In this document: one piece after another, positions 21,879 to 33,486 of the stretch
Layout: every line of letters starts with the position of its first letter
Position numbering within the stretch: position 1 is the stretch's first letter
Assembly (NCBI GenBank): GCA_022478985.1
Contig: JAKSZP010012123.1
Span: forward strand, 1-64,000
Origin: Massospora cicadina
Taxonomy: Eukaryota; Entomophthoromycota; Entomophthoromycetes; Entomophthorales; Entomophthoraceae
Length of the DNA: 64,000 nucleotides
Direction: 5' to 3'
The notes under the pieces: model-generated
Told to the model about the DNA's origin: nothing
Database searches by the model: none
Seen by the model: only the letters and a program-made list of their open reading frames with translations
Program-made: the position numbers and the translations under genes

Positions 21879-22657
21879 ACGGAGCTCAAAAAGCTGCTAG
21901 ATGCTGGGTTGCTAGTGCCATCCCAAAGCCCTTGGTCTTCTCCGCTCCTGTTGATAAAGAAGAAAAATGGGGGTCATCAGGTGGTTATGGACTACCATAA
22001 GCTGAAAAATCTCACCAAGAAGGACAGCTATCCTATCCCCCGCATTGATGATGTGCTATCCCAACTCTCCAGGTCTAAATTCTTCTCCGCCATGGACTTG
22101 GCTAGCGGGTACTGGCAGATGGACCTTTCTACACAGGATCAGGAGAAGTGCGCCCTTATCTGCAGCGAGGGCTTATTTCAACCCACTAGGCTACCTCAAG
22201 GTTTGCGCAACACACCCGCCACTTTTCAGCGGGCCATGGATCACATCCTCCAGGACCTTAAGCTGAGCTGTGTCATTGTTTACTTAGATGACATCACAAT
22301 CTCCTCAAAACTTTCAATGAGCATCTCGCGCACCTAAAAGAGGTGTTTCAATGCTTGCGGGCATCCAACCTCAAACTAAAGCCCTCCAAGTGTACTTTCT
22401 TCCAGAAGAAGTTGGACTTTCTCAGGCACGCCATCTCCCAGGATGGGATACAACCTCTACAAGACAATGTTGAAGCAATATCTAAGATGCCACCTCCTAA
22501 AAATCTTCAGGACATACAAGTCTTCTTGGGCATGATGGGGTACTACCATCAATTCATCCCTAAATTCGCTCAACTCAGCGAGCCCCTTGTCCGTCTCCTG
22601 GCTAAGAACACCCCTTTCCATTGGGGTGCCAAAAAAAAGCCGCGTTTGAGAACATGA
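21879..22657 (+). pseudogene. A3 reverse transcriptase
   Basis: 21909-22337 holds the fingers and palm: KKNGGHQVVMDYHKLKNL, motif A FSAMDLASGYWQMDLS, LPQGLRNTPATFQRAMDHIL and the catalytic YLDDITISS, with all catalytic Asp present. A frameshift near 22305 separates the thumb (22343-22657: KLKPSKCTFFQKKLDFLRH, FLGMMGYYHQFIPKFAQLSE). A further shift lies in the A8 run at about 22629-22636. Confidence 0.9.
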
Positions 22658-23215
22658 AGGCGCTATTACAAAAAAGTCCAATACTCTGTCACCTTGACTA
22701 TGGCAAGCCCTTCATGTTATTCACGGATGCTTCTGATTACGCCATTGGAGCTAACTTAGCTCAATTGGACGAAAATGGGGTTGATCATCCCGTGTCATAT
22801 TTTAGTAAAATGCTTTCAAAAGCTGAGCGCATTTACAGCGTCACTGAGAAGGAGTGCTTAGCTGTCTTGCTTGCTGTTAAGCAATACCGCCCTTTCCTTT
22901 ATGGCACTTCCTTCAAAGTAATCACCATCCACGCCTCTCTAAAGTGGTTGCAGAATATGAAGGATCCCACTGGGTGGTTGGCTCGCTGGGCTCTTAAGCT
23001 CCAGCATTATGATATGACTATTGAGCATCGCGCTGGGACACGCCATATGAATGTTGATGGGTTAACGCGTTTGCCTGTTCTTCACCTTGATAATAGTGAA
23101 GCTGAGAGGTTGCATGACCTCCTAATGACTCCCAGGGCGTGGGCTGATGAAGATGAGCCCATAAAAAAGATGTTAGCCTGGCACTCCCGCAATAGCAAGG
23201 TGGAGAGCGGGGAAG
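22621..23215 (+). pseudogene. A3 RNase H
   Basis: MLFTDASDYAIGANLAQL (first catalytic Asp), VTEKECLAVLLAVKQYRPFL (Glu) and the closing HMNVDGLTRLPVLHLD are present. The third acidic residue is lost: the motif that should read TDHASLKW is TIHASLKW. This RNase H is followed at 23216 by the integrase in another frame. Confidence 0.88.
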
Positions 23216-24310
23216 TTGTACAAGCAATTGGGGGCCAAATGGTTGCCCTATCTCTGGCCATCTGAGCGCATACCTGAGATCATGGAGTTTCACACTCTCA
23301 TGGGCCATGGCGGAGTCAGGAAAACCTATGAGTGGGTTAAAGAGCGGTATTATTGGGAGGGCATCATGGAAACCATAACGGAAGTCTTGGATGCCTGCCT
23401 GACCTGCAAAAAAAAATGCCGCTTCAAATCCCGTTATCAGTACCAACCTATGACGCCCCATCAACCTTTCCACACCATTAGTTTGGATGTGGTAGGTCCT
23501 ATCCCTCAGACTACCGGGGGTAATCATTATATCTTGGTTGTTATAGATCATTTTACCAAATGGGTTGAAGCTGTGGCTCTCCCCGCTCAGACTGCCAAAG
23601 CCACGACTAACTTTTTACATCAATACATCTTCACGTAGCATGGTTGTCCCCAGGTCCTCCTTTGTGACAACGGAAAAAACTTCACTTCCAGAGTGGTAAA
23701 ACTTCTTGCCACTTCCATGGGGACACAACAACTTTTCTCCGCTCCCTATAATCCATCCACCAATGGTGCTGTAAAAAGAGCTAATGGGACCCTGGTCTCT
23801 ATATTGCAGAAGATGGCCAGTTCAGACCCTCTTCACTGGGACCTCTACTTGCCCAGTGCGCTCATGGCTTATTGCATTAGCTATCATTGTTTACTTGAAA
23901 TGTCCCCTTTCCGAGTATCTTATGGGTGAGAACCTGGGGTACCAGCGCTATTAGCCAAAGATGTATTCTCTGATAGGACCAATCCTGAACAAGCCATGAG
24001 AAAGTTGGCCCAGCACATCATCCAACTACAGTCTGAGGCTATGACTAACTTAGAAAAGACTGTCACCAAAGAAGGCCAAGCCGCGAATGAGCTCAGGGCC
24101 CCTCTTCCCTCATTTCAGGTATCCGACTTAATCCTCTATTACCACAACCAAATCACTCCAAGAAGTGAAAAGCTTGGCTTTATCTGGGAAGGGCCCTTAT
24201 CAGTCACATACAAGCGAGGGGATGAGTATTCTACTAAATCCCTTGCCTCCAGGATCACCATCAACCGAGTTCACAGGCGCTTCCTTCAGCCCTATTCTCC
24301 CCCAACATTC
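23216..24310 (+). pseudogene. A3 integrase
   Basis: 23216-23638 contains the HHCC zinc domain (HTLMGHGGVRKTYEW, DACLTCKKK) and the first catalytic Asp in SLDVVGPIPQTTGGNHYIL. A TAG at 23636-23638 interrupts before LLCDNGKNFTS (second Asp). The Glu motif reads TNGAVKRANGT, so the catalytic Glu is Lys (G-to-A). TGA at 23927-23929 replaces the CGA kept in A1. The C-terminal domain at 23996-24352 includes FIWEGPLSVTYKRGDEYST. Confidence 0.88.
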
Positions 24311-24323
24311 TTGAGGGGGATAA
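24311..24323 (+). promoter_or_regulatory. A3 polypurine tract
   Basis: TTGAGGGGGATAA immediately before the LTR start TGTCGGAC. Confidence 0.8.
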
Positions 24324-24711
24324 TGTCGGACATTTGCCTCCCAGGGGCCTGACAAAGAATGTTGAGGGGCAATCGTGAGAGAAATGGGGAAATGTCGGAC
24401 ATATTCAAGTCCGCGGCTCCCTGAAGTGAAGCAAATTTAAAATGACCTAATAGGTCCTTCTCACATATTTCCTAATTTGGAATGTGCTAAGCAATCTGAA
24501 CATTGAACTCTAATATGTTAAATATGAATTATCAACTGAATATTAGGGAACCTTTCTTAACCCCTGCAGCTATCAACAAATACACAAAAAAGCCCAGATT
24601 CCTAAGTTTTATTATTTATTAACCCTATTATTTTAAGTGGCTTTCTCCCTCAGTTGTTAGATTTTTAGTCTTATAAGCACCAGCGAGCTAAAAATCTACA
24701 AAAGTCCAACA
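24324..24711 (+). repeat. A3 3' LTR
   Basis: Collinear with 18779-19167; ends GTCCAACA. More CpGs are kept here than in the 5' LTR, for example TGTCGGACAT against TGTCAGACAT. Confidence 0.92.
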
Positions 24712-24716
24712 TTTGG

Positions 24717-25177
24717 TTCAGTACCTAGTTCCTTTTCACGCTTGCCGCACATCAATGAGCATTTGTTTCTTAACTTCCCGTGCCATACAAAGTCAACCGC
24801 ATGTAAATGCCTCTAGTATTATGTCTTGCTTTTTGGGTGATACTGCATCTCAACTGTCAGGCTAGTCTAAACTTCTTATGCTGTTTCCCTGACATAATTG
24901 ACCAACCATTATTTCCAGCCATTTCCGCCCTTCTCTTTGAGTTGGGCACTGCAGTTGTTACCCTTTACCAAATGAGCGTGAAGTCAGTAGTTTGTCACCT
25001 GCTGTTTTCTTGGTCAGTCGCCGATTTTGTGAGCAGCGTTCAAAATTCTTTGGAAAAATTTCTCCATGGTAGCAGGGCCCGTGGGCTGCTACTCTTCCCT
25101 CAACTTGTTCTCAAGAAGGGAATCCAAGTGTCCCCTCCTGAGATATTGCTAATCAAGTCCTTGACGTCCTTTCTGAG
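24717..25177 (+). other. Leader-like sequence upstream of C1 gag
   Basis: Right flank of A3. The last 200 bases align weakly with the region before gag in C3 (63010-63150 minus strand). No TGG-type primer-binding site or LTR end was found, so the 5' end of C1 is missing or unrecognisable. Confidence 0.4.
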
Positions 25178-26771
25178 GTGCTAATGCAATCTGCAATTGC
25201 CCTTAATAATGCCGCTTCACTATCCAACTCCCAGCAAGGTGGTTCCCTTTTGGACGCAATGGAAGGAGAAGCCAATCGGTGGGTGCAAGGACTTCTGAGT
25301 TCTACTGCTCATGCGGATGATCCTACCTCACTTGTTGCAGCAGCATCAGCAACTTTAAAACCCCCAGTGTCACATTCAGAATGTTTATTTCAATTACTTT
25401 CCTTTATGGATGAAGCACCTAGCTTCGCCTCTTTATTTACAACCTTCCATGAGCAGGCCCCTGCGCTTGAGTTCTCTAATGATATGCTCCATGCAATTTT
25501 TAGATTGGCGTTAAATTCTGCCTCTGCTCATCACAAATTTTGGTCCAACTCTATGGGGACAGTGGAACAAATGTGTAAGGCTGTGACCTCCATCAATGCA
25601 GATCTTTGCAATGCTTCCCACCTTCAAGTTGGAAACTCTGATTGGGTTCCCCAACGGTGAATTAGATTCTTTCCTCAGCGTTGAACCAGTATTGATACTG
25701 GCCCCAGAGTCAGCCAATACCCCCATGACTAGATCAAATTATCCTAATTACTATTAATGTGTCAGTAAAAGCCCAGATTGAAGAAGCTGGTTCTCAAACC
25801 CTTAATCTTCCCAACTTTACTCCTGAAAAGGGGCTTAACCTTCCCCCTGACATACTAGCTACCTCTTCAGTTACCACAGAACTGACTGAATCTACCAATG
25901 AACAAAACTTCGCATTTTTTATTGCCCATGAAGATTAGTATCAGAGCTCACCACGTATCCTTCAAGGCTTTGGTGGACACCTGAGCAGCGGGTAGTTTTA
26001 TGAGTGTAGAGTTACCCCGCCAGTTGGTGCTTGACCTGGACTTGGGTCTTATGGTGATGTTCACTTCATCAGCCTCCCAGCCCTTGTAGATAGTCTGGCG
26101 CCCAGTACCTTTCTCTGTTTACCAGTTTAGCTTTTGCGATTGGTTCTTCACAATGCCAAACTTGGTATTTATGGTAATTAGGGTGGGTCAGTGGCATCAA
26201 CAGCATGTTAGAATTCACCTGGAGTCTAATATGTTGTTATTTGCTAAAGACCAGACGGAGGGGAAGTTTCCTTTAATGGATACTTTTACTAAAACTCTAG
26301 GCTGCAGTTCAATCACTTCCCTTGTTTCCCTTGCGGGCCTCACATCAGATTTCCCTGAGGCAGAAATGGGATATCAAATTATCTTTGATTCTGAGAAGGT
26401 GGACCATCTCCCCCCATACTAAATTCAATTTAGGGTTTAGAACAATGGTGCAGGTGGTGAATATTAACTGCCCTTTGTACCCGCATACAAGCAGAGGAGG
26501 AGGCTGCTCTCAATGCATGGTTGGATGACATGCTAAAGAAATTGTGGCTGTTCAAAGAGACATCACCAGTTGCTTCTCAAATCATTTTTGCCAAGAAGGT
26601 AGATGGTTCCCTTCGCCCCTGCGTGGTTATGGTCACCTATATAAAATCAAAGTTCATGATCCCTACCCTTTGCTACTAAAGCAAAATTATTGGTCAAGCG
26701 ATTGCTAATTCCCATGTGTTCTCTAAAAATGACCTTGTTAATGCCTTTAATCAATTTTGGGTGATGGAAGG
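25178..26771 (+). pseudogene. C1: family C gag, protease and RT start, truncated
   Basis: 25178-25660 is a Gag piece with SLLDAMEGEANRWVQGLL, matching LLDTMEGDACQWVHRFL of C3. Around 25940-26020 the protease active site reads FKALVDT followed by a stop, then AAGSFMSVEL. From 26500 the RT fingers appear (LDDMLKK..LFKETSPVASQIIFAKK), matching C2 at 42658-42897. The copy stops at 26771, where the B2 LTR begins, and the rest of RT, RNase H and integrase does not resume on the far side. Confidence 0.72.
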
Positions 26772-27901
26772 TGTTGAAATTTTTGCCCATATTCCAAGCC
26801 AACTAGATTACCAGGGGTTGCTAGGGGAAAATTCACTATAGCTAAGTGAATTGGATATTAGTTGAACCTGATTATGGGGTTTCAATGTTGGAGGGATTTT
26901 AGGTAATTTGCCTGGTTCAGATCTGTCATGGATCAATATGAGTGAATACTTAAGATCTTGTCAGGCAGAGTTTAGCCGACAAATAGGGTCATTTGATAGT
27001 TGACGATGATTAACTATCAGGTGTAACAATTGGGATTGATCAGATTTCATCACTGACCAATTGGGAATTTAAGGATCAAGTTGTGAGTCGAATGATTCTG
27101 GCTGCAACTAGCGAATTGATCATTTGTTTTGTGACCTGCCTTAATGGGTAACAAGTCCCATTAACTAAGCAGGTCACTTGCAAAATATGGTTGGTTCACT
27201 GGGATTGAGAAGAAAACGTTAGTGACACATTTTCTGACTCTTCTTATTTTAGGTCTCAAGGATGTCCAATGATGGAATCCTAGACAGGATGGGGAAGACC
27301 GTCGCTGCCAAAATTGAGGATGGGTGATTCAACAGCAACGGCTGCCATTTCATTGAAGACGTGTCAACTGAGGGTTGGGCGCTAAATTTTAACTACAAAT
27401 TCCCCTAAGAATTCACTTAATAAAAACAATCAATTACCAGAGTATTATCATAATATATTTTAGCAGAATCCATTTTTTAGTTTTATTCTTCTTCAAGGAA
27501 ATTATTGCTGTATGCTCTAATTAGGAGACTCTTTAGAATAAAGAGTAAAGATCTGAGTGTGGATCAAGAGAAGAGAAGCTGAGCTGAATTGGGGATTCTG
27601 CTGGCTGTGTGTCATCAGAGAGAAGCCGTAAACAAGGATCTGGGCAAGGATCAAGTTAGGCAGTATAAGGGAAAAAATTCTTATTGAGGACATCTTAAGT
27701 ATTTTGAGGAGGAATAATGGTCAAGAGTTGGTCCCAATACTGTGCTTTATTCAACTGTGGATAATAGCCTTCATACTATTATTAATTGGCTATATAATAT
27801 TATCAGACAACGCGGAGAATTGAACAACACCAAACCTGTGCAGTTAATCAATTTAGGGGTTATCAGCCATGAACAATCAACGAAACTCTTAAATTTTAAC
27901 A
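26772..27901 (+). repeat. B2 5' LTR
   Basis: About 1130 bp, TGTTGAAATTTTTGCCC to TTTTAACA. Reverse complement of the B3 LTR type; it shares CAGTGAGTGATGA-like and GACCTGCCTTAATGGG blocks. Confidence 0.88.
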
Positions 27902-27903
27902 AT

Positions 27904-27921
27904 TGGTTCTCACTACAGGGT
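27904..27921 (+). promoter_or_regulatory. B2 primer-binding site
   Basis: TGGTTCTCACTACAGGG, one change from the common TGGTGCTCACTACAGGG. Confidence 0.7.
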
Positions 27922-27949
27922 GTAGTTGAGTAAGATACTATGACACGAT

Positions 27950-29239
27950 GTCATATAAGGATGAAATAAGAAAACTCTGGTTGAAGTTAGCAACTGCCAA
28001 CTTTAATGTTTTATTTAGCAGATTATCAAGAATTAGCTGCCTTGGAGTAGAAAGTTACAAAGATTGAGGAAGGGGTCAAGAATTCTTCTAGTTTCAGCAA
28101 TGAGTTACTGGGAAAGTAACGTTATTGAAGATAAAGGAAGGAGATTTAGTTTGAGAAGTTTTATTCTTAAAGACTGAGTGTGAAGCGAATTGCATTCATT
28201 TAAGAGCATTCAGTGCAGATATAGAGTGAATGATTAAGCAAGTTAAGGAGTTGAAGTCTCACAAATGTGAATGTGAGCCATATGCAGCGACTGATGCCAA
28301 AGAAAGAACTCCACGGACTCCAGTGGGAAAGACGACTACCCCAAGAAATATGCATCCCACTTTCACACCCATTTTGGAGATGCCTCCCAAAATTACTCCT
28401 CAAGTGAGCATAGTAGCTGAATCAAGAGATGTGGCTATTGAAATCTCAGAGGAATTTAAAAAACACTAAAATTACCTACTTTCCATCAGGGTAACACCTC
28501 TGCATTTTTCTGATTATTCAATATGACAATGTTTGGATAAGGCAATTATCAAAAGGCTTTGACGATGATTTGCCTGGATACCAATTGTCAGAACCTAGTG
28601 TTGCCCCATCTAGAGGGGGACAGCTGGTTGTACTTAGAGGCCAAGGCAGCCATTATTAAGGAATTTAGAAGTCTTACGTGCATATTGAAGCGCAAACAAG
28701 AATTTATGGGCATTCAATTCCAAAATGATGAATCCTTAGTAAGTTTTGACATTTGTTTAAACCAAGAATCACATATTTTTTATTGAGAGAAAGTGATGGA
28801 TGATTTTGATGCCTGGATCACACTACACACGGCCCTCCAGCCTTATCATGATTTGCATCACGTGATGTCTTCTGTTTATGATGGAGATTATACCTCTCAG
28901 ATGGTGGATCATTTGAAATAATTGGGAGCTAGCTTTGATGCTCTGAATAGAAGTTTCAAATCAAATCCAGTACAAAATAAGAATTCCACAAAGGGGACTG
29001 TGGGCGCTAAGGAGTAGAATAACTGAACCATGCCAGAAATTAAGCTCAAAGAGTTTAAATGGAACAATAAGAAGGAAAAAGTCTGTTAACATTGTGGAGG
29101 AAAAGGATATTTCGCTGTGCATTGCAAGAAACCTAAAAGAACAGATTAATGTGGTCCAATTGAAAGAGTTTAAAACTGCACAGGAGTAGGGAAAAGGGTC
29201 CATGGCCTAGACGGGGAACAGTCTAGGCCTGCGAAAATC
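27950..29239 (+). pseudogene. B2 gag remnant
   Basis: 28230-28469 (IKQVKELKSHKCECEPYAA) matches B3 39434-39670. 28559-28786 (NLVLPHLEGDSWLYLEAKAA) matches B3 39032-39331. Near 29085-29125 the zinc knuckle reads C-stop-HCGGKGYFAVHC against CYQCGGKGHFAMHC in B3: a stop codon replaces Gln and the metal-binding His is Tyr. Dead copy. Confidence 0.8.
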
Positions 29240-29995
29240 TGTTATCCTTGTAGGAATCCAGCTTATGGGTGCTCGCTGGTGCTTACGCCACTAGATCCCA
29301 CAAAAGTTTTGATAAAATTTAAGGAATAAACACTAATAAAAACTTGGGTTTTATGAGTTTTTAGCAGATTGGGGTAAAAAAAGTAAAAGCGATACCCTCA
29401 ATATCTGACTGATCCATATTTAACTGTATTGCAAATCAGAGGGAAACCACTAGAGAGTTCAGTACAGCTTGTTACTGTCCAAATTAGGAAATATGATAAA
29501 GCAGCCTATCAAAGCTCAGACCACTCACTTCGCCTGGGCTGTACAATGGATGAGGAATTAACGGCTGGCATTACATGCCCATGCAGTAATGCTTGAATAA
29601 GCTTCAGCCAATCCCCATCAGCAGAAATTATTTAGCCTTGGGGGACCCCCACCAAGCCTATAGAAGGGGGTGGTCCCCATTTAGGTGCAGAAGGGATCTA
29701 ATTGTGGCTGAGGGAGTTCCATTTGATGGATGCCGCAGGGTCTGCTGCTTGGTTGGAGAGATAAGATTGCTCAACTTAATGATTGTTGCCCTAGTATTTA
29801 TCAAAATCATGAGCCCCAATTTGAGGGGTTCCACTGAGAATTGACCAAGGTCTTTTTGGTTGACAAAATTGTTACTGTTATTAGAAATCGTGTCTAGGTT
29901 CAACTCAAACTTGTAAATGTCTGAAATTTCCCCATTTCAGATGATTTCAACACAGTACATTCTTCCTTTGCAGCTGAGAGGGCAAATGTCTGACA
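29240..29995 (-). repeat. A4 3' LTR
   Basis: About 756 bp. In element sense it starts TGTCAGACATTTGCC, as in A3. The rest aligns better with the A1 LTR (CCCTCAATATCTGAC, GTCCAAATTAGGAAATATG). TATAGAAGGGG at 29659-29669 is on the plus strand, antisense to the element. Only one LTR, so the left boundary is approximate. Confidence 0.75.
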
Positions 29996-31230
29996 TCACC
30001 CCCTCAAGTGTGTTGGGGAAGAATAAGGCTGTAGGAATCAGCAATGTACCCAATTTATAATAATCCTGGTAGCCAAGGATTTTATGTAGTACTCATTGCC
30101 TCTTTTGTAGGTGATGGTGAAGGGACCCTCCCAAATTGATTCAAGCTTACCGCTTCTAGGAGTGATGCAGTTATGGTAGTTGGTACCATGTCAGACACTT
30201 GGAATGTAGGTATGGAGTTCTGAGCTCATTGGCCGCCTGCCCTTCTTTAGTCACCGTTTTTGCTAAATTGGTCATTACCTCAGATTGGAGTTGGATGATG
30301 CGTTAAGCCAATTTTCTCATAACTTTCTCAGGTTCCTCAATTATAGAGGAGAATACATATTTAACTAAGAGAGAAGGTATTACTGGTTCTCACCCATACA
30401 AGACACGGAATGGGGACATTTTAAAAACCTGGTGATAACTAATCTGGTAGGCCATAAGAGCACTGGGTAAGAATTGATCCCAATGAAGTGATCAGAAGAG
30501 GCCATTTTTTGTAAGATGGATACCAAGGTGCCATTTGCTCTCACCACAGTTCTGTTGGTAGAGGGATTGTATGGAGCCAAAAAAACTTGTTGTGCTCCCA
30601 TGGACGTGGTCATGATTTTTACTACTCTGGAGGTGAAGTTCTTCCCATTGTCACAGAGTATTACTTGAGGTTATCCATGTTGAGAGAGAATGCTTTGATG
30701 TAAAAAGGTGGCTGTGGCCTTGGCCATTTGAGCAGGAAGAGCCCCGGCTTCCACCCACTTAGTAAAATGGTCAATAGCTAATAGTATAAATTTGTTTCCG
30801 CTAGTAGTTTTAGGAAAGGACCTACTACATCCAAACTAATGGTGTGGAAAAGTTGTAGGGGGTAGTGGGTTGATAATGGTATCTAGTCTTGAAACCGGAT
30901 TGCTTCTTACATGTAAGGCAAGCTTCCAAGACGTCAACAATAGATTCCATTATTCCATCCCAATAGTACTGATCCTTAATCCACTCATACATTTTCTTTG
31001 CCCCTCCATGACCATAAGGTGGAGTGAGCTTCTAGGACAGCAGGTATGCGTTCTGAGGGCCAAAGGTAAGGCAGCCACTTTGACCCCATCTGTTTATACA
31101 ACTTCCCATCCTCCACTTTTGTGTTACAGGAGTGCTGGGATAACAACTTATGGATGGGCTCATCCTCATCCTCTAATCCATTTGAGGTCATTAATAGGTG
31201 ATGTAACCCTTTCGCCTCACTGTTATCCAA
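29996..31230 (-). pseudogene. A4 integrase remnant
   Basis: Polypurine tract ACTTGAGGGGGTGA at about 29996-30009 (minus). The C-terminal domain lies at 30100-30300. The core at 30380-30613 contains STNRTVVRANGTLVSILQKM, where the catalytic Glu is Val. YG-stop-EP at 30390-30392 is the same CGA-to-TGA change as in A3. The zinc region and RNase H boundary lie at 30985-31275 (DGLTRLPVLNLDNSEAKGL). Confidence 0.82.
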
Positions 31231-31566
31231 ATTAAGGACTGGCAGCCTAGTCAACCCATCAACATCAAGTGACATTTCCCAGCATGGTGTTCAATATTCA
31301 TATCATAATTCTAAAGCTTTATAGTCCACCAAGTTAACCAGCCAGTAGGATCCTTCATATTCTGTAACCACTTCAAAGAAGCGTGGCCCGTAACTACAGT
31401 GAAGGTGGTCCCATATAGAAAAGAGCGATAGTGTTTTACAGCTAACAAAACAACAAGGCACTCCTTCTCTATTACACTATAATTGCATTCCTCTTTTGAG
31501 AGCATCTTACTGAAGTAAGATACCAGATGAACAATACCATTTTCATTCAATTGAGCTAAGATGGCC
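31231..31566 (-). pseudogene. A4 RNase H fragment
   Basis: 31311-31550 encodes NENGIVHLVSYFSKMLSKEE, VIEKECLVVLLAVKHYRSFL and VVTGHASLKWLQNMKDPTGW. The active-site Asp of TDHASLKW is Gly. The first RNase H motif is lost beyond the B3 insertion point. Confidence 0.82.
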
Positions 31567-32709
31567 TGTAAAAATTTACTTAAGGGTTATTATTGGCAAA
31601 CAAACCTAGTAATCTTCTTACTGCACAGATTCAGTTTCTTGTGCACTTCATCTGCGTTGTATAGTATATTAGAATATCTGTTGATAAAAGTATGATGACT
31701 TTTATCCATAGTTGAGTATGAATTCTTATACCTTGGCCCAACGCTCAGCCAGTGTTCCTGATTAAAATACTTGAGATATCATGATCCAGGGATTTTTTCC
31801 CTCATTCTGTCCAACCTGATCTTCGCTGAGATTCCTTGGTGACATTCTCTTTGGTCCAACACAGTTGGCAGCAATCCCTGATTGTATCTCCTTTAACACT
31901 AGATCCCCGCTCAGATTTATTCTCTTTTCACTAAGAGTCTCCCAATTATTGCACACAGCAATAATATCCTTGAAAGAATAGCACAATGGAAAGCTGATAT
32001 TAGTTTACTACTTAAACTATATACTGGATGAAAACTATAGAACTATATAACTCTGTTCTAAACTCTGGGTTTTTTATTAGTAGTGAGTTCTAGGGAATCT
32101 ATAGTGAGATTCAGTCATCTAACCCTTGGTTGATACCTCTTCAATGAAATGGCAGCTGTTGCCATTGAATCACCCATCCTCATATAAGCAGCGATGGACT
32201 TCCCCATATTGACTAGGATTCTGTCATTGGACATCCTCAAGACCTAAACGGAAAGAGTCGGAAAACGTATCCCTAACTTTCTGCTCTCAATAGAAGCAAA
32301 CCAACCATATTTGGCTAGCGACCTGCTTAGGTAATGAGACTTATTACCCATTAAGGCTGGTCATGCACCAACTAATCGGTTTTCTAGTTGCAGGCAGAAT
32401 CACTTGCCTCACAACTTGCTATTCAGATCCAATCGTCAGTGATGAAACCTGACCAATCCCAATCAGTACACCTGATAGTTAATCACTATCAGATGCTCCT
32501 GTTTCTTTGGCAACTCTGCCCAACGAGATCTTAAGTATTCATCCGGATTGATCCCTTATGGATATGACCAGGCGAATATCCCAGAAACCCCCAAATGTAG
32601 TTACTCCAAAATTGGGCTAACTGATTTCTAATTCACCTCGCCTTAGGAAATTATCCCCTAGCAATTACTGGTAATCTAGCAGGATGGAATATGGGCAAAA
32701 ATCCTAACA
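31567..32709 (-). repeat. B3 3' LTR
   Basis: TGTAAAAATTTACTTAAGG to ATCCTAACA on the plus strand. Collinear with 39953-41100. Confidence 0.92.
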
Positions 32710-32725
32710 CATCCCCCTCTTGCCT
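32710..32725 (-). promoter_or_regulatory. B3 polypurine tract
   Basis: GGCAAGAGGGGGATG on the minus strand directly before the LTR start TGTTAGG. Confidence 0.75.
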
Positions 32726-32830
32726 AAACTTCCAGCGAGAAAGGACTGGGGCATGAGAACACTGCTTTGGACAATCGTTTTAATACTTCATTGGCTCAAG
32801 CGGAGTACATTTGTTAATACTCAAAGCTGC

Positions 32831-33376
32831 TCAGGACAACCTTTGGCATGCGGCTCTCTTCCTCTTCCTCCCTGATACTGCCTCCTCAGAGAGCAGTCCC
32901 CACAATCTACTGTCATGCCGGGCTGTTTGATTTACTTGTGACAATATTAGTCCCAGGATCCAGTTTTCCCCCATCAGGACATATGACCCACTGTCATATT
33001 CAGGATTCTTGGTCCGGAGTCCTAGATTTCCTGATTTTCTCCTCGTCCTAGACGGGAGACTCTTTCCATTAATGTTTGTTTTATGGCTTAAATAAGAATA
33101 CTTGTTTATGTTTGCCCTCATTATTTCTCTCATAAACTCTTGGCTCAAGTCATTCCTAACTCTTCTCTTGGAGAGCTTATCCATTAATTTGAGATTAATT
33201 TCTCTGAAATTGGAGCTTAATAGATTATAGAGTGCATAATTGTGACTTCCATATAAGTCTGACATCCCCCTCTCATCCAGCTCATATGTCAAATTATGAG
33301 TCGTGATACAAGCAGCTTCTAAATGGTTTGTCTGATCAAGACCTCCGGCTCTTCCAGAAGATGAGTTGGGATGCAT
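32831..33376 (-). CDS. Unrecognised 181-aa ORF between integrase and 3' LTR of B3
   Basis: An uninterrupted minus-strand frame, unusual in this decayed landscape. Visible segments include HNLTYELDERGMSDLYGSHN and KLMDKLSKRRVRNDLSQEFM; the protein is polar and charged, with no signal peptide or clear membrane segment. The left part overlaps the block conserved with B1 (32845-33050), where B1 has no such frame, so that part may be open by chance. An env-position accessory gene is possible by location only. Start ATG at 33374-33376. Confidence 0.35.
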   Translation of the reverse strand: MHPNSSSGRAGGLDQTNHLEAACITTHNLTYELDERGMSDLYGSHNYALYNLLSSNFREINLKLMDKLSKRRVRNDLSQEFMREIMRANINKYSYLSHKTNINGKSLPSRTRRKSGNLGLRTKNPEYDSGSYVLMGENWILGLILSQVNQTARHDSRLWGLLSEEAVSGRKRKRAACQRLS

Positions 33377-33486
33377 GGCGGAACCTCTTCTATGGTCCTT
33401 CCAGGACTCATACGCCTAGTCTGGCGCCAGCGGCAGTCCTTCTGTCGAATTACTGGAAATGGTAACCAATCCCTCCAAAACCAGGC

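Larger units (their letters stand above)
18779..24711 (+). mobile_element. Ty3/gypsy LTR retrotransposon A3 (best-preserved family A copy)
   Basis: 5.93 kb with short LTRs (389 and 388 bp) and flanks CTTGG (18774-18778) and TTTGG (24712-24716), a 5-bp duplication with one transition. The full order gag, protease, RT, RNase H, integrase is visible. Coding is interrupted by about five frameshifts, several in A-runs (near 20936, 21218 and 22630), and by stops at 21876, 23636 and 23927. The pol is collinear with A1 and A2 although the LTRs differ in length (about 390 against 700-740 bp). Confidence 0.95.
26772..29239 (+). mobile_element. Ty3/gypsy B2, truncated (5' LTR and gag only)
   Basis: A complete 5' LTR, a primer-binding site and about 1.3 kb of gag on the plus strand, cut at 29239 by the left LTR of A4. 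The pol and 3' LTR are absent from the window. Confidence 0.85.
29240..31566 (-). mobile_element. Ty3/gypsy A4, truncated (3' LTR, integrase, part of RNase H)
   Basis: Minus-strand family A remnant. The left LTR (29240-29995) sits in the B2 gag, and the element is cut inside RNase H at 31566 by the left LTR of B3. RT, protease, gag and 5' LTR are not found beyond B3. Confidence 0.85.

Noticed and set aside
23018..23551. Minus-strand 177-codon frame opposite A3 RNase H and integrase
   Set aside because: Shadow of the strongly supported plus-strand pol; sequence explained by the coding strand.
28200..28403. Host gene candidates among frames of 60-80 codons across the window
   Set aside because: All longer ones fall in TE domains or their shadows; none shows introns, start context or a recognisable cellular domain.
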